DNA of 64,000 bases, taken from Leuctra nigra. Lineage: Eukaryota > Arthropoda > Insecta > Plecoptera > Leuctridae. The translations under genes and the position numbers were made by a program. The DNA lies in contig OW203773.1 of the NCBI GenBank assembly GCA_934045905.1, positions 20,633,246-20,697,245 of the forward strand. Reading direction: 5' to 3'. Below, piece after piece: positions 32,932-42,570 of the stretch (position 1 is the first letter of the stretch; the number at the start of each line of letters is the position of its first letter). The notes below the pieces were generated by a model. The model was given only the letters and a program-made list of their open reading frames with translations. It searched no databases and was not told the DNA's origin.

Positions 32932-34634
32932 GGGTAAGGGGCTACAATACCGCCATGGATACAATACCGCCAGTTTTTACATTTCTCTAGACAGGAAACT
33001 ACGTTTACCCGAAATGGGTTACCAAGATGGCGGCTCAGTTTTAATGTTATTTTTTTATCTAAAATGTTTCTCCTTGCTTTAATTCGTAGTTTTAATGTTT
33101 ATAAACTGCTAATATATCTAAAAATATACTTATCAATTCATAGAACAGGTTAAATGTGGTCATATGTTGATAGAATGCAGACTTTGACAGCTGATGAGCC
33201 TGAGTATGAATTTACCTTGTATTATGGCGTTTTGGAGATTTACCCAGCATTGAGTTATTTTTAAATGATTACCCGAACATTGTTTTAGCCAGGGAAGTGA
33301 TAATTTCCTTCATCTGAAGCACTACGAAGTTCGTTTCTGATAGGTAACCCATTTCGGCCTAAAGTCACACTACTCTAGACAGAACCTCTAGACAGAACCT
33401 CTAGACAGTCTGCCATCTGTCAGAAGAAATTTGAAGTATGATGTCGAAAGCCCGAGAAATTCTCTTTCTTTCTTTCTTCGACTATCGAAACATTTAATCG
33501 AAGTTAATGATGAAATTGCGCCGTCGTAAAAGTGAGGTTAAAGTTTTTCACGGGGTTTGTTTTTCTGTAACTTTATTCTGTTATTTACCAGTAATAATAT
33601 AATTGAAGTAATTATATATACAAATATACTATTAGTATCATCTACAAATAGATTTTAGTATGATTTTCAGTGAATAAATGTGATTTTTAGATATTTATAA
33701 CTGACACTGTATTGGCTGCAATATCGCCATCTGTCAAAATCGAGATTTGAAATTAAAAATTTACAATTTAATTTGAATTTTTCTTGCAGAAACAATGTCT
33801 AGGTACAAAGTAAAGGCATTCGGGCACAGAAAGTATGAGATTGGTTGTTCATATGGTTTTGAACGGTGCTTCGGTGTCCGCTGCGGTGAACGCACGGACG
33901 GGTCCCCGACGGATTCATCGTTCTCCGAACTATTGCGGACACTAAAAATAGTTAGAGCTGCTCCAAATCCAAATAAATCAAAACATTCTGAGGCACTTGT
34001 GGTGAGAAAGGAATTGTTTGTACATCACAATTAGCCTGAACCTCCAACGTCTTTCGAGAAGTCACCGATTCTTCCTAAATCGGTTTCCAACGCAACGGGG
34101 AAATGTCGCAAAACTTCTAGCAAACCTGTGAATCAGAGTTGATCTGATCATTGTGACTTTTGTCAGGGATATTACTATGAAGACGATGGCCTGGATCGAG
34201 ATTGGGTTACAATTAACAGTGTCGTGCATGATGTTACGATGAATGCTCGAGTGGACTTTGTAAGCGATGTCGCTTATTAGAAAAATAATGTAAAAAATCA
34301 TTTTTCATTCAGTGTACCTTTATTAAACTTTATAAATCAGTTTATTTATGCATTGTCATTATATTTCAACAAATTTGATAATTGAAAAAAATCATATATG
34401 CACATTATAAGCATGGCGATATTATATCCAAAATGGATGCATTATCACCATATGTCAATATTGTATTATATATTTTTATTATAATAACCACAATTAATAT
34501 GCACGAATACATTCAATTATTAGTATAACAGTATAATAGGCTTTCTAAATAAAAAATTCCAAATTTTTTACCACAATATTATTAAAGATATAAAGAAAAA
34601 AACAAAATGGTGGCGATATTGTATCCCTTTACCC
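32932..34634. mobile_element. 1.7-kb TA-flanked DNA element (Tc1/pogo-like remnant)
   Basis: Imperfect inverted ends GGGTAAGGGGCTACAATACC at 32932 and GGCGATATTGTATCCCTTTA / CCC at 34634 are flanked by TA on each side. Degenerate copies of the end motif recur inside (CTGCAATATCGCCATC near 33716, GGCGATATTATATCC near 34414). It encloses a short coding remnant at 33795. It lies inside a Helitron-like copy ending at 34745, hence a nested insertion. Confidence 0.65.
33795..34290 (+). pseudogene. Coding remnant within the TA-flanked element
   Basis: An acceptor-like TTTCTTGCAG precedes an ATG at 33795 that opens 79 codons (MSRYKVKAFGHRKYEIG, then FSELLRTLKIVRAAPNP and SEALVVRKELF) to a stop at 34034. 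The following sequence reads with stops as CDFCQGYYYEDDGLDRDW, which recalls the cysteine-containing tail of pogo/Tigger-type transposases. No DDE core is present. The assignment is tentative. Confidence 0.4.
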
Positions 34635-34699
34635 TATATTGAGATTGGAAAGTTGCCGAGAAAATAGTCTTGTGCGCCGTGTCGTGAATCGTGACTGGG

Positions 34700-34745
34700 G
34701 CGTCTGTGCTCGCTCATCAACGCGTTACACTGAGCGTTTTCCTAG
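34700..34745 (+). mobile_element. Helitron-like 3' terminus, copy 2
   Basis: GTGCTCGCTCATCAACGCG, then GAGCGTTTTCCTAG followed by T, identical in layout to the 3' ends at 21157, 47450 and 52340. Its 5' part is probably the rearranged sequence at 31827-32930. Confidence 0.7.
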
Positions 34746-34995
34746 TTACTTATTGTTTTTAATGTTATGTACCTATTAATTTTCTATTCTCTCGGATGCA
34801 ATTTTGTAATTTTTGCAATTTCTTTTGTTCACCCTACTGATTAGCTCCTCTGGAGCTTGTAGGAATTCCTTATGTTCCATTTATGTATATGTTTGTATTT
34901 CTTGTGTGACAAAAAAAATGATTGGTGAGGACCCTTGAAATGTTAAAGGCATTTTAACGGTAGCCATGATTTAATCAGAATTCCCAGGATTTTGA

Positions 34996-35076
34996 GTTTG
35001 GGCATGAGCTCGTTTGTTGACGCGGCAAGTTTGATTTAACCCGTTGGTGACGTCACACGCCCAACTCGCCCCTATT
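34996..35076 (+). repeat. Short repeat shared (inverted) with 46365-46455
   Basis: GTTGACGCGGCAAGTT, GATTTAACC and CACACGCCCAACTCGCC appear here and as the reverse complement near 46370-46440. It lies just upstream of the Ly6-like terminal exon. Class unknown. Confidence 0.5.
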
Positions 35077-35160
35077 GTGGAACGCACTCTTCAACTGTAA
35101 GAAGTGTGTTTTCATGCGTGTTGTGCTATAGCTACGAATTACCTTCAACTATTATTCCAG

Positions 35161-35380
35161 GAAATGCGATTATAAAGGTAAAGAACAGGTCGGTATTGGT
35201 GACCCGCACTGCTGCCGTCCAATTATAGGCTACAGTTCGCAGGGATGTTTTGCTCCATTTCCCGAGGAACCGAAGAGCCGGGATGGACCGGGAGGGGAGA
35301 AGAGTGGAGCTGTCTTCCAACGTGCTGCTAAGATCATCCTGTTACTGCCTGTACTTGTACTGGTTGCCAGTTTGTATTAG
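35161..35380 (+). CDS. Terminal exon of a GPI-anchored Ly6-like protein
   Basis: An acceptor (CAACTATTATTCCAG) ends at 35160. The frame KCDYKGKEQVGIGDPHCCRP, GYSSQGCFAPFPEEPK, AVFQRAAK then IILLLPVLVLVASLY ends at TAG 35378-35380, with AATAAA at 35420-35425. The cysteine pairs suit the second half of a three-finger domain. The short hydrophobic C-terminus ending at the stop is what a GPI-anchor signal looks like. The exon needs one base to complete its first codon, which matches the phase-2 donors of the Ly6-like exons at 5120-5289 and 47763-47947. The upstream exon on this strand was not found, so which gene it belongs to is open. Confidence 0.6.
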
Positions 35381-35419
35381 TGGATATAAATTTATTGTTA
35401 TTTGTGTGTTGTAACATTC

Positions 35420-35425
35420 AATAAA
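35420..35425 (+). terminator. Polyadenylation signal AATAAA
   Basis: AATAAA lies 40 bases after the stop codon of the terminal exon, a normal spacing for a short 3' untranslated region. 35450-36040 holds only a short direct repeat (GGCCAGATG, GGGTCTGTCGGGAATCTGTA, about 2.5 units near 35661-35740). Confidence 0.55.
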
Positions 35426-36059
35426 GTTGCCAATTTTATAAGCAATGCCTTTTATTAAATGTTAATTATGTAAACATATGTAAAACTCTCAGATAACTAT
35501 GATCAAGCAAGTGATATCCATTTACTCCCGCTATGGTCCGTTCATATGCCAAAGCGAAGTCATAATTCAGTTGATTCCGATTAATCAAGAGTCTATTAGA
35601 TTTGGGATAGTAAATAACTGGATGTATTTTTTAGTTTACAACAGGAAAACGTCTGTGTAGGGCCAGATGTGGGTCTGTCGGGAATCTGTAGGCCAGATGT
35701 GGGTCTGTCGGGAATCTGTAGGCCAGATGGGGATCTGTGTACATATTTTAATTGATGTTTCTATTCACTTTTATACCCATTATACACGCTCACTTTAACA
35801 GACGACTTGAGTGGCACTTTAAGGGCCGGTCTTTCAATACTCTTTTAAAGTCTCAATTAGCTGTTATCAGTTAGTAAGTACAAAATTCTGTTTTTCAATT
35901 TGTTGTTGCCATGACAATACAGTCCTAATCAACCTTTGTAAAGTTAGCAGAGTATTGAAAGACATGGCACTAAGTAGACCGTTTAGATGATCAAGCTTCC
36001 CTTAAATTACACCGCAATTGAAGTTCGCGGCGGACCTCCATTAAAATGTCGACGCGAGA

Positions 36060-36069
36060 TCTCGCGAGA
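36060..36069. promoter_or_regulatory. TCTCGCGAGA palindrome
   Basis: A perfect copy of the 10-bp palindromic promoter motif TCTCGCGAGA, about 170 bp upstream of the LINE 5' end. A role is inferred from the motif only. Confidence 0.3.
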
Positions 36070-36107
36070 TTATTTTTGAAACGATTAAAAAATTCCACCA
36101 CCGCCAA

Positions 36108-36232
36108 ACCAAACCACTCCAAATTTTAAAAATTTAAAGCATAAAATATACATGTTTTCTACGCGCGCGAGCTTGATCAAAATATTAGGCACACATTCTA
36201 CGGGAACCAGCCCACATTATAGCGCAGTACTC
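36108..36232 (+). repeat. Minisatellite unit left of the full-length LINE
   Basis: A ~125-130-bp unit with AAACCACTCCAAATTTTAAA, TGTTTTCTACGCGCGCGAGC, ATTCTACGGGAACCAGCC and ATTATAGCGCAGTACTC. The array continues at 42571 on the other side of the LINE. Confidence 0.7.
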
Positions 36233-36556
36233 CGAGCGAAGAGGCCGTGACTTTGTGAAGGAGTTGACGCGATTTTAATTTCTCCAACCTAATTATAGAT
36301 TTAATGAGAATTATTGTGTTATATAATAAGTTTATGATCTTAATAGAAAGAGGGGAGAGAGAAGAGTCCAAACTTGAAAAATCGCAAGTATTGAACATTG
36401 TATTGCAGAGAAATCGACATAAGTTTGTGTAGTTTGAAAGCCATTGCCAATTTTCAAAAACAACTGCTAGTTTAACCTGTCAAATTGCCGCCACATCAAT
36501 TTAATTGATGTCAAAAACCACTGAAGTAAATGTAATACTTTGAAAGCAAATTGCAA

Positions 36557-39418
36557 ATGTTGAACATTCATGAAATGAGACTGAATGATTTGAGAATAAA
36601 GCTAGAGAAAAGAGGTATTATGGATATTAAGGGAAGAAAAGCTGTTCTGGTTGCAAAGTTGACAGAAGAATTGGAAAAGTCTAAAGATGCATCAGATGAG
36701 GTGTGTCAAGTACTGATAACGAAACAAAACATTACAGCAACCAATATGAAGAGTAAAAAGATTGAAATCGGCAAGAAGCCCATGCGTAGCGGATCATGCA
36801 GACCGAAAACTAAGCCCGTGGAACCAGGAACTTGCGGCAACCCCGTGTGCAAGATTGGCATCATAGATGGGGACGAGACAGTCACATGTGCACTATACTG
36901 TGGACTACAATGGCACGTAGCGTGTGCAGACATCACACGTAAGATCTTTAAAGAAGTGAATAAAAGTGGATTTAAGTGGTGGTGTAAGGCATGTGACGGC
37001 ATAAATAAGCAGGGAACTGCACTTGGGGCTGGCTATGTTGCCAAAGAGTTGAAGCAGCAGAGAGAAAACGCAAATGAGGTGTCTAAACAAGTGGTTGAGC
37101 TTAGAACTGTAATACAACAACTCTGCCGTGACCAATTAGTTCTTGTAGAGACAGTAAATGAAGTTAGGAAGGAAATACTTAAATTTCATGTTGGGTGCTT
37201 GAATGGAATTGAAGGGGCCACAAAGAATACCAGCTTTCCTGATATCACAGAGATGCAAGACGCGGAGAAGAAAGATATTGATGCTACTTCTGAGGAATTT
37301 AACGTCCATTCCTCAATTGAGTTAATTGATTGCCAAATCAGTGCTGAGTCTGTTGATGCGATAACGGAAAATGTAGGAAGTCGGTGTGTCAAAGAGCATA
37401 TTACAATAATTGAACAAATCAATGGTGACATGTTTGAAGCTCCGGATGGAGTTGCATTTGCTTTGTGTATTTCGAAAGATGTTATGATGACAAGAGGGAT
37501 AGCTGCAGAGTTCCAGCATAGATTCGGTGGTCGAGATGAAGTGCTCAAACAGTCAAAGCAAGTAGGGGAAGTAGCAGTTACTCATTCCCTGAGCAAAGTG
37601 GATGGCAAAGGGAGAACAATTTTATATGTTGTCTCAAAAGAAAGCTCCAAAGGCCAAACCAACATTGCCGACTTTGTTAAAAGTATCCATGCCCTCAAAA
37701 TGTATTGTCTTGATCTAGGAATTCGGAGTATTGCAGTGCCAAGGCTTGTGGCCAGGCAGGAGAAGATATCGTATGAAGTTGTACAAGATGTTCTCTCGAG
37801 CGTATTTAACAACACGGGTATATCTGTAAAACAGTATTTACTCTCAACACATTCCAGAGTGACAGAGAGAAGCCTAGGTCACTACAAACGTAGATCAAGT
37901 GGTGTTCAAGTTAAGCACGATGATACGAGAGTGCGGCAAATACAGCCTTCACTTGATCAGAAACAACAGCAACAACGACGACTTCAAAATACGAGTCAAC
38001 ATCCAATTGTGCCAAAGAAGCAACAAAATCAAACACTAAATAACTTGAAGAAGCATCACGAGCAAGTGCCGACTCATCAACATCATCATAATCAGCAACA
38101 TCAAACTCTTCAACAAAATCAGACAACTCCACATCAAGACCGTCAAGCGCCAAATCATCAACTTCATAATCCTATTCAAAATCAACATCTTCAGCAATGT
38201 CAGCAAACACCGATAGATCAGATTAACCGTCAAGCGCCAAATCATCAACTTCATAATCCTATTCAAAATCAACATCTTCAGCAATGTCAGCAAACACCGA
38301 TAGATCAGATTAACCGTCAAGCGCAAAATCATCAACTTCATATACCTCTTCAACATCAACATCTTCAGCAATATCAGCATGCTCCACTAGATCAGAGTAA
38401 CTGTCAAGCGCAAAATCATCAACTTCATAATCCTCCTCAACATCAACATCTTCAGCAATTTCAGCAAACTCCTCTAGATCAGATTAACCGTCAAGCACCA
38501 AATCAACAACTTCATAATCCTCTTCAACATCAACACCTTCAGCAATATCAGCAAACACCAATAGATCAGATTAACCGTCAAGCGCCAAATCATCAACTTC
38601 ATAATCCTATTCAAAATCAACGTCTTCAGCAATGTCAGCAAACACCGATAGATCAGATTAACCGTCAAGCGCAAAATCATCAACTTCATATACCTCTTCA
38701 ACATCAACATCTTCAGCAATATCAGCATGCTCCACTAGATCAGAGTAACTGTCAAGCGCAAAATCATCAACTTCATAATCCTCCTCAACATCAACATCTT
38801 CAGCAATTTCAGCAAACTCCTCTAGATCAGATTAACCGTCAAGCACCAAATCAACAACTTCATAATCCTCTTCAACATCAACACCTTCAGCAATATCAGC
38901 AAACACCAATAGATCAGATTAACCGTCAAGCGCAAAATCATCAACTTCATAATCCTCTTCAACATCAACATCTTCAGCAATATCAGCATAATCTACAAAA
39001 CCAGTTCAACCGTCCAGCGCCAAATCATCAACTTCATAATCCTCTTCAACATCAAGATCTTCAGCAATATCAGCAAACACTGATTGATCAGATTAACCGT
39101 CAAGCGCCAAATCATCAACTTCATAATCCTCTTCATCATCAACATCTTCAGCAATATCAGCAAACACCAATAGATCAGATTAACTGTCCAGCGCAAAATC
39201 ATCAACTTCATAATCCTCTTCAACATCAACATCTTCAGCAATATCAGCATACTCCACTAGATCAGATTAACCATCCAGCGCCAAATCAACAACTTCATCC
39301 TCTGCAACATCAACATCTTCAGCGAAATCAGCAAATCCCATTGCTGAGTAATTATCAACAACATCGATACCAACAGTCGTGCTGTGGATCGGAAAACTGG
39401 AAAGGGACTTCGTTGTAA
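36557..39418 (+). CDS. LINE ORF1: SAP-like, PHD finger, coiled coil, macro domain, Gln/His repeats
   Basis: 953 codons from the ATG at 36557. Order: a SAP-like helix-turn-helix (LNDLRIKLEKRGIMDIKGRK, about residues 9-40); a PHD-type C4HC3 finger (CGNPVCKIG, CALYCGLQWHVAC, WWCKACDG; about 91-149); a coiled coil (about 155-205); a region matching a macro domain (about 280-430: GDMF, ISKDVMMTRGIAAEF, QHRFGG, GEVAV, YVVSKE, VPRL, YEVVQDVLSSVF); then Gln/His-rich repeats (about 528-930). The macro segment most resembles the TARG1/OARD1 group, which binds or removes ADP-ribose; the catalytic Asp position appears to be Glu and the Gly-rich loop is altered. PHD fingers are known in CR1-type ORF1, but I know of no macro domain in one. 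ORF1 should package LINE RNA; chromatin or ADP-ribose reading is inferred. It ends at TAA overlapping the ORF2 ATG. Confidence 0.85.
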   Translation: MLNIHEMRLNDLRIKLEKRGIMDIKGRKAVLVAKLTEELEKSKDASDEVCQVLITKQNITATNMKSKKIEIGKKPMRSGSCRPKTKPVEPGTCGNPVCKIGIIDGDETVTCALYCGLQWHVACADITRKIFKEVNKSGFKWWCKACDGINKQGTALGAGYVAKELKQQRENANEVSKQVVELRTVIQQLCRDQLVLVETVNEVRKEILKFHVGCLNGIEGATKNTSFPDITEMQDAEKKDIDATSEEFNVHSSIELIDCQISAESVDAITENVGSRCVKEHITIIEQINGDMFEAPDGVAFALCISKDVMMTRGIAAEFQHRFGGRDEVLKQSKQVGEVAVTHSLSKVDGKGRTILYVVSKESSKGQTNIADFVKSIHALKMYCLDLGIRSIAVPRLVARQEKISYEVVQDVLSSVFNNTGISVKQYLLSTHSRVTERSLGHYKRRSSGVQVKHDDTRVRQIQPSLDQKQQQQRRLQNTSQHPIVPKKQQNQTLNNLKKHHEQVPTHQHHHNQQHQTLQQNQTTPHQDRQAPNHQLHNPIQNQHLQQCQQTPIDQINRQAPNHQLHNPIQNQHLQQCQQTPIDQINRQAQNHQLHIPLQHQHLQQYQHAPLDQSNCQAQNHQLHNPPQHQHLQQFQQTPLDQINRQAPNQQLHNPLQHQHLQQYQQTPIDQINRQAPNHQLHNPIQNQRLQQCQQTPIDQINRQAQNHQLHIPLQHQHLQQYQHAPLDQSNCQAQNHQLHNPPQHQHLQQFQQTPLDQINRQAPNQQLHNPLQHQHLQQYQQTPIDQINRQAQNHQLHNPLQHQHLQQYQHNLQNQFNRPAPNHQLHNPLQHQDLQQYQQTLIDQINRQAPNHQLHNPLHHQHLQQYQQTPIDQINCPAQNHQLHNPLQHQHLQQYQHTPLDQINHPAPNQQLHPLQHQHLQRNQQIPLLSNYQQHRYQQSCCGSENWKGTSL
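38141..39335 (+). repeat. Coding minisatellite: ~14 units of 87 bp
   Basis: In frame within ORF1, each unit encodes 29 residues with core NHQLHNP, HQHLQQYQQ and TPIDQIN. Units 2-5 and 6-9 are near copies of each other, giving a four-unit (348-bp) higher-order duplication. The last unit is shortened. Strong frame retention implies selection or youth. Reverse-strand open frames here are artefacts of the repeat. Confidence 0.9.
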
Positions 39419-39420
39419 TG
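39416..39420 (+). promoter_or_regulatory. TAATG stop/start overlap between ORF1 and ORF2
   Basis: The ORF1 stop TAA (39416-39418) shares its last A with the ORF2 ATG (39418-39420). The same UAAUG arrangement drives translational coupling in the silkworm LINE SART1. It decides the ORF2 start, although the ORF2 frame is open further upstream to 39379 without an ATG. Confidence 0.75.
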
Positions 39421-42396
39421 CAACGAAGTCCAAATAATGTATTGGATATGTTAGCTTTTAGTAATATATTTGCAAATAGTGTTATGGAAAAGTGTGAAGT
39501 AGAAATTCCAGTCATTCCAATTGAACTAAAGGAAACTATTGCTATTCATGTGAACTTGCAGACATCAGTTCGACTGTTATTAGTAAATGCCCGGAGCTTA
39601 CTAAGTAAAATGACTGAATTTACTACTTTAGTTGAAACGTATGATCCAGATGTTGCAGTCGTAACGGAAACCTGGCTCTGTGATGATATTTTTACCAGTG
39701 AAATCCGATTAAATGGATACGTAATACATAGAAGGGACCGCAACAGACATGGAGGTGGAGTACTTATAGCATCAAAAACTAAGTACAACGGAATTCTGAA
39801 GTGGACAAGTCATGTTCAGGAGATGATTTGTGTTAGGATTTCTGTTGGCCACAGCAACAATATTGATGTCATTGGTTGCTACAGAAGTGGTGACGGCGGC
39901 CTGCAGTTTCTCCAAGACTTAGAAGAAGTTGTCCAAGACCACGGCAGAGATGACATGGTGATTATCGCAGGAGTTTTGAATTTCCCTGGGGTTATTTGGA
40001 GTCAAGGTGTTGGAGGTAAGCACAACAAGCAGGAGTTGATCCATGAAATCATGAACCATGGTTTTGAAATGCCGGTGAAATGCGGTACAAGGTCCATGGA
40101 TGCAAATCGTTCTAACTTGTTGGATGTAGTTTTGATAAAGCCAGTCAACCGAATTGTAAGATGTACAGTTGCTGAAGGCATTAGTGACCATTGCATTGTT
40201 GTAACAGACATCATGCTGGGAATCACACATGATAGCAGTGGTATTGCATCGAAGGGCAAGGTTGTCTGGGATTTCAAAAGGGCAGACAAAAATGCTTTTC
40301 GAAATGAACTTGAAATTAAGTTTATTGAATGGAATATAAATAATATGAATGTAGAAGAGGCATGGATGAAATTTGGATACATCGTTGATAATGCCCTACT
40401 GAAATTTGTTCCTAAAGGCCTAGTCAAGAAGGAAGGCGATCCTCCATATTACAATAAAAAAATCCATTCCCTTAAGAGAAAGGTGAGAAGACTACATAAC
40501 AAGTCTAAATGGGACAATAGTGAAGATAGGAAGTTGTTAGAATCTAGAAGAGCTTTAAATAGGGCTAAGTTGGAGGCGAAGGAAAAGTACATGATGGCAT
40601 TGTTTAAGAAAGGCGATGAAGGAGGAGGTTGGAAAAACTTGTATAAGCATGTTCGATCTCAGAAAGGAAGTTGGGTGACTATTCCAACTTTAGTTGATTC
40701 CCAAGGCCACTCACACAATACAAATAGGGAAAAGGCTGAGCTTTTAAATGCATGCTATATGCAAGTATTTAATACCAACCTAGTGAATGCTCTACCTTTG
40801 GGAAATGAAAGAGGACTATCACCTCTCATATGTGATGAAGTAATTGTTTACAAAATTATTAGAAAGTTGAAGAATGGTAAAGCTCCAGGAAAAGATGGTT
40901 TCACACACAGATTGCTCAAATTTGGTGGTCTAGCAATAGCTATGTTTCTTAATAAAATATTTAATACAATTTTGGAAGAGAAAGTGATGCCAATTGATTG
41001 GAAAAAAGCGACAGTCATTCCAATATTCAAAGGAGGAGACAATAGTAATCCAAGCAGCTACAGACCGATAAGCTTGACTTCAGCAATATCCAAAATATTT
41101 GAAAGAGTATTAGGGGATTACCTAAGAGATACAATTGAGGACTTAGGATGGTTCCTTGAGGAACAGCATGGGTTTAGGCGTGGCCTTTCTTGCGAAACTC
41201 AGCTCACTGGTTTAGTGCAAGATCTTGTTGAGATAGTTGATAAGGGTGAAGAAGTTGACGCTGTATTCCTTGACCTCCAAAAAGCGTTTGACAAAGTCCC
41301 TCATGGAGCACTTATTCGCAAACTGAACTCCATCATATCGGACAAAGTGGTGGTGAGTGTTATCAAGGACTTTCTCACTGATCGAGTACAAAGAGTTCGA
41401 GTTGGAGACGATTGGTCAGAAGAAACCAAAGGAACATCAGGCGTTCCTCAGGGTAGCGTCTTGGGCCCTCTACTGTTCTTAGTGTACATTAATGATGTTA
41501 CGCAAAATGTGCAATCTAAAAGTCGGTTGTTCGCTGACGATTACGTTGTTTATCGGAACATTGTGGATGCTAATGACGTCCTCACTTTTCAAGAAGATTT
41601 GGATCAAATTGCGAAGTGGATGGAAGAGAATGAAATGTCTTTGAACATTAATAAATGCAAAGTTATGCATTTTTCGAGGAAAAAGAAGAAACGAGATACT
41701 CTATATAAGATTGGAAGTGAAACTGTTAATGAAACTACGGATTACAAATACCTAGGTGTTTGGTTGAATAAAAATCTAGGATGGTCCAAGCAAGAAACCA
41801 GTGCTACGACCAAGGCCATGACCAGTCTAAATTTCGTAATGAGATCATTAAAGGGAGCAAATACAGCAATAAAGAATCAGGCGTATAAGACCATTGTAAG
41901 ACCCATACTTGATTATGGGGGAACTGTTTGGGATGTACATTGTAAACAAGAAGTAGAGTTAATAGAAAAGGTTCAGAGAGTTGCAGCCAGAAGAGTAACT
42001 AATAAAGTCAGGGAATGGGAAACGAGAAGAAATGAACAGGGGCGGGTTGTCAAGGAGAGGGTTAGTGTGAAGAAATTGCTGGATGATTTAAATTGGGAAT
42101 CAATGGAAGAAAGAAGGAAAACATCAAGGCTTTGTAACATGTGGCGGATTTGGAATGGTATAGGAGGGTGGAAAGTGTTTCAGGAGAAGTTGGAGAGGAA
42201 TATAAGAGATGGGCGAGACTGTCATCGATGGGTTTTGAAATCCTGCTCATTCAAGACTGATCTGTTGAAGCATGGTTTTCTTAATAAAACTATACAAGAC
42301 TGGAACAAATTGCCAGCCAGCATTATGACCATCGAAAATATTGCTGAGTGTCAAGTGAAGAATTTTAGGAACCTTCTTAATTTTGTTGGACACTAA
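39418..42396 (+). CDS. LINE ORF2: APE-type endonuclease and reverse transcriptase
   Basis: 992 codons. The endonuclease (about residues 50-280) shows VNARSLLSK, VVTETWL, HGGGVLI, then IIAGVLNFPGVIW and ISDHCIVV. The usual GDFN reads GVLN, so the catalytic Asp is Val (codon GTT at 39973-39975, one base from GAT), and cleavage is probably impaired. RT motifs follow: YRPISLTSAISKIFERV, QHGFRRG, VFLDLQKAFDKVPH (motif A), SGVPQGSVLGPLLFLVYIND, SRLFADDYVVYR (motif C FADD), LNINKCKVMHF and YLGVWLNKNLGW. The C-terminal thumb region is complete and there is no RNase H. RT style fits the CR1/L2/Rex group. The single Asp-to-Val change is the only obvious lesion. Confidence 0.9.
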   Translation: MQRSPNNVLDMLAFSNIFANSVMEKCEVEIPVIPIELKETIAIHVNLQTSVRLLLVNARSLLSKMTEFTTLVETYDPDVAVVTETWLCDDIFTSEIRLNGYVIHRRDRNRHGGGVLIASKTKYNGILKWTSHVQEMICVRISVGHSNNIDVIGCYRSGDGGLQFLQDLEEVVQDHGRDDMVIIAGVLNFPGVIWSQGVGGKHNKQELIHEIMNHGFEMPVKCGTRSMDANRSNLLDVVLIKPVNRIVRCTVAEGISDHCIVVTDIMLGITHDSSGIASKGKVVWDFKRADKNAFRNELEIKFIEWNINNMNVEEAWMKFGYIVDNALLKFVPKGLVKKEGDPPYYNKKIHSLKRKVRRLHNKSKWDNSEDRKLLESRRALNRAKLEAKEKYMMALFKKGDEGGGWKNLYKHVRSQKGSWVTIPTLVDSQGHSHNTNREKAELLNACYMQVFNTNLVNALPLGNERGLSPLICDEVIVYKIIRKLKNGKAPGKDGFTHRLLKFGGLAIAMFLNKIFNTILEEKVMPIDWKKATVIPIFKGGDNSNPSSYRPISLTSAISKIFERVLGDYLRDTIEDLGWFLEEQHGFRRGLSCETQLTGLVQDLVEIVDKGEEVDAVFLDLQKAFDKVPHGALIRKLNSIISDKVVVSVIKDFLTDRVQRVRVGDDWSEETKGTSGVPQGSVLGPLLFLVYINDVTQNVQSKSRLFADDYVVYRNIVDANDVLTFQEDLDQIAKWMEENEMSLNINKCKVMHFSRKKKKRDTLYKIGSETVNETTDYKYLGVWLNKNLGWSKQETSATTKAMTSLNFVMRSLKGANTAIKNQAYKTIVRPILDYGGTVWDVHCKQEVELIEKVQRVAARRVTNKVREWETRRNEQGRVVKERVSVKKLLDDLNWESMEERRKTSRLCNMWRIWNGIGGWKVFQEKLERNIRDGRDCHRWVLKSCSFKTDLLKHGFLNKTIQDWNKLPASIMTIENIAECQVKNFRNLLNFVGH

Positions 42397-42570
42397 TTAC
42401 CTAATTAATTTTATTTTTCTTATATACCTATTATTTTCATTATTGTTCCCTTCTTCTTATTCTAGTAATAGTATTAATTGAAATTATATTGTATTTGTAG
42501 AAATTCCTTGCCACCTTGGTAATTCCATTACCAATTTGTAAGATGTTAATAAAATGAATGAATGAATGAA

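Larger units (their letters stand above)
36233..42570 (+). mobile_element. Full-length CR1/L2-like LINE, 6.34 kb
   Basis: Boundaries come from the host minisatellite: a unit ends ...GTACTC at 36232 and the array resumes CCCCTCCCCC at 42571. The element has a ~324-bp 5' leader, ORF1, ORF2, a ~145-bp 3' region and a 3' tail of TGAA repeats (42553-42570), as in several CR1/L2-group elements. No clear target-site duplication is visible. Both ORFs are open, so the copy is young. Confidence 0.8.

Noticed and set aside
38036..39250. Leu/Met/Lys-rich open frames on the minus strand
   Set aside because: They are the complement of the 87-bp Gln/His coding repeat and share its periodicity; no start or signal of their own.
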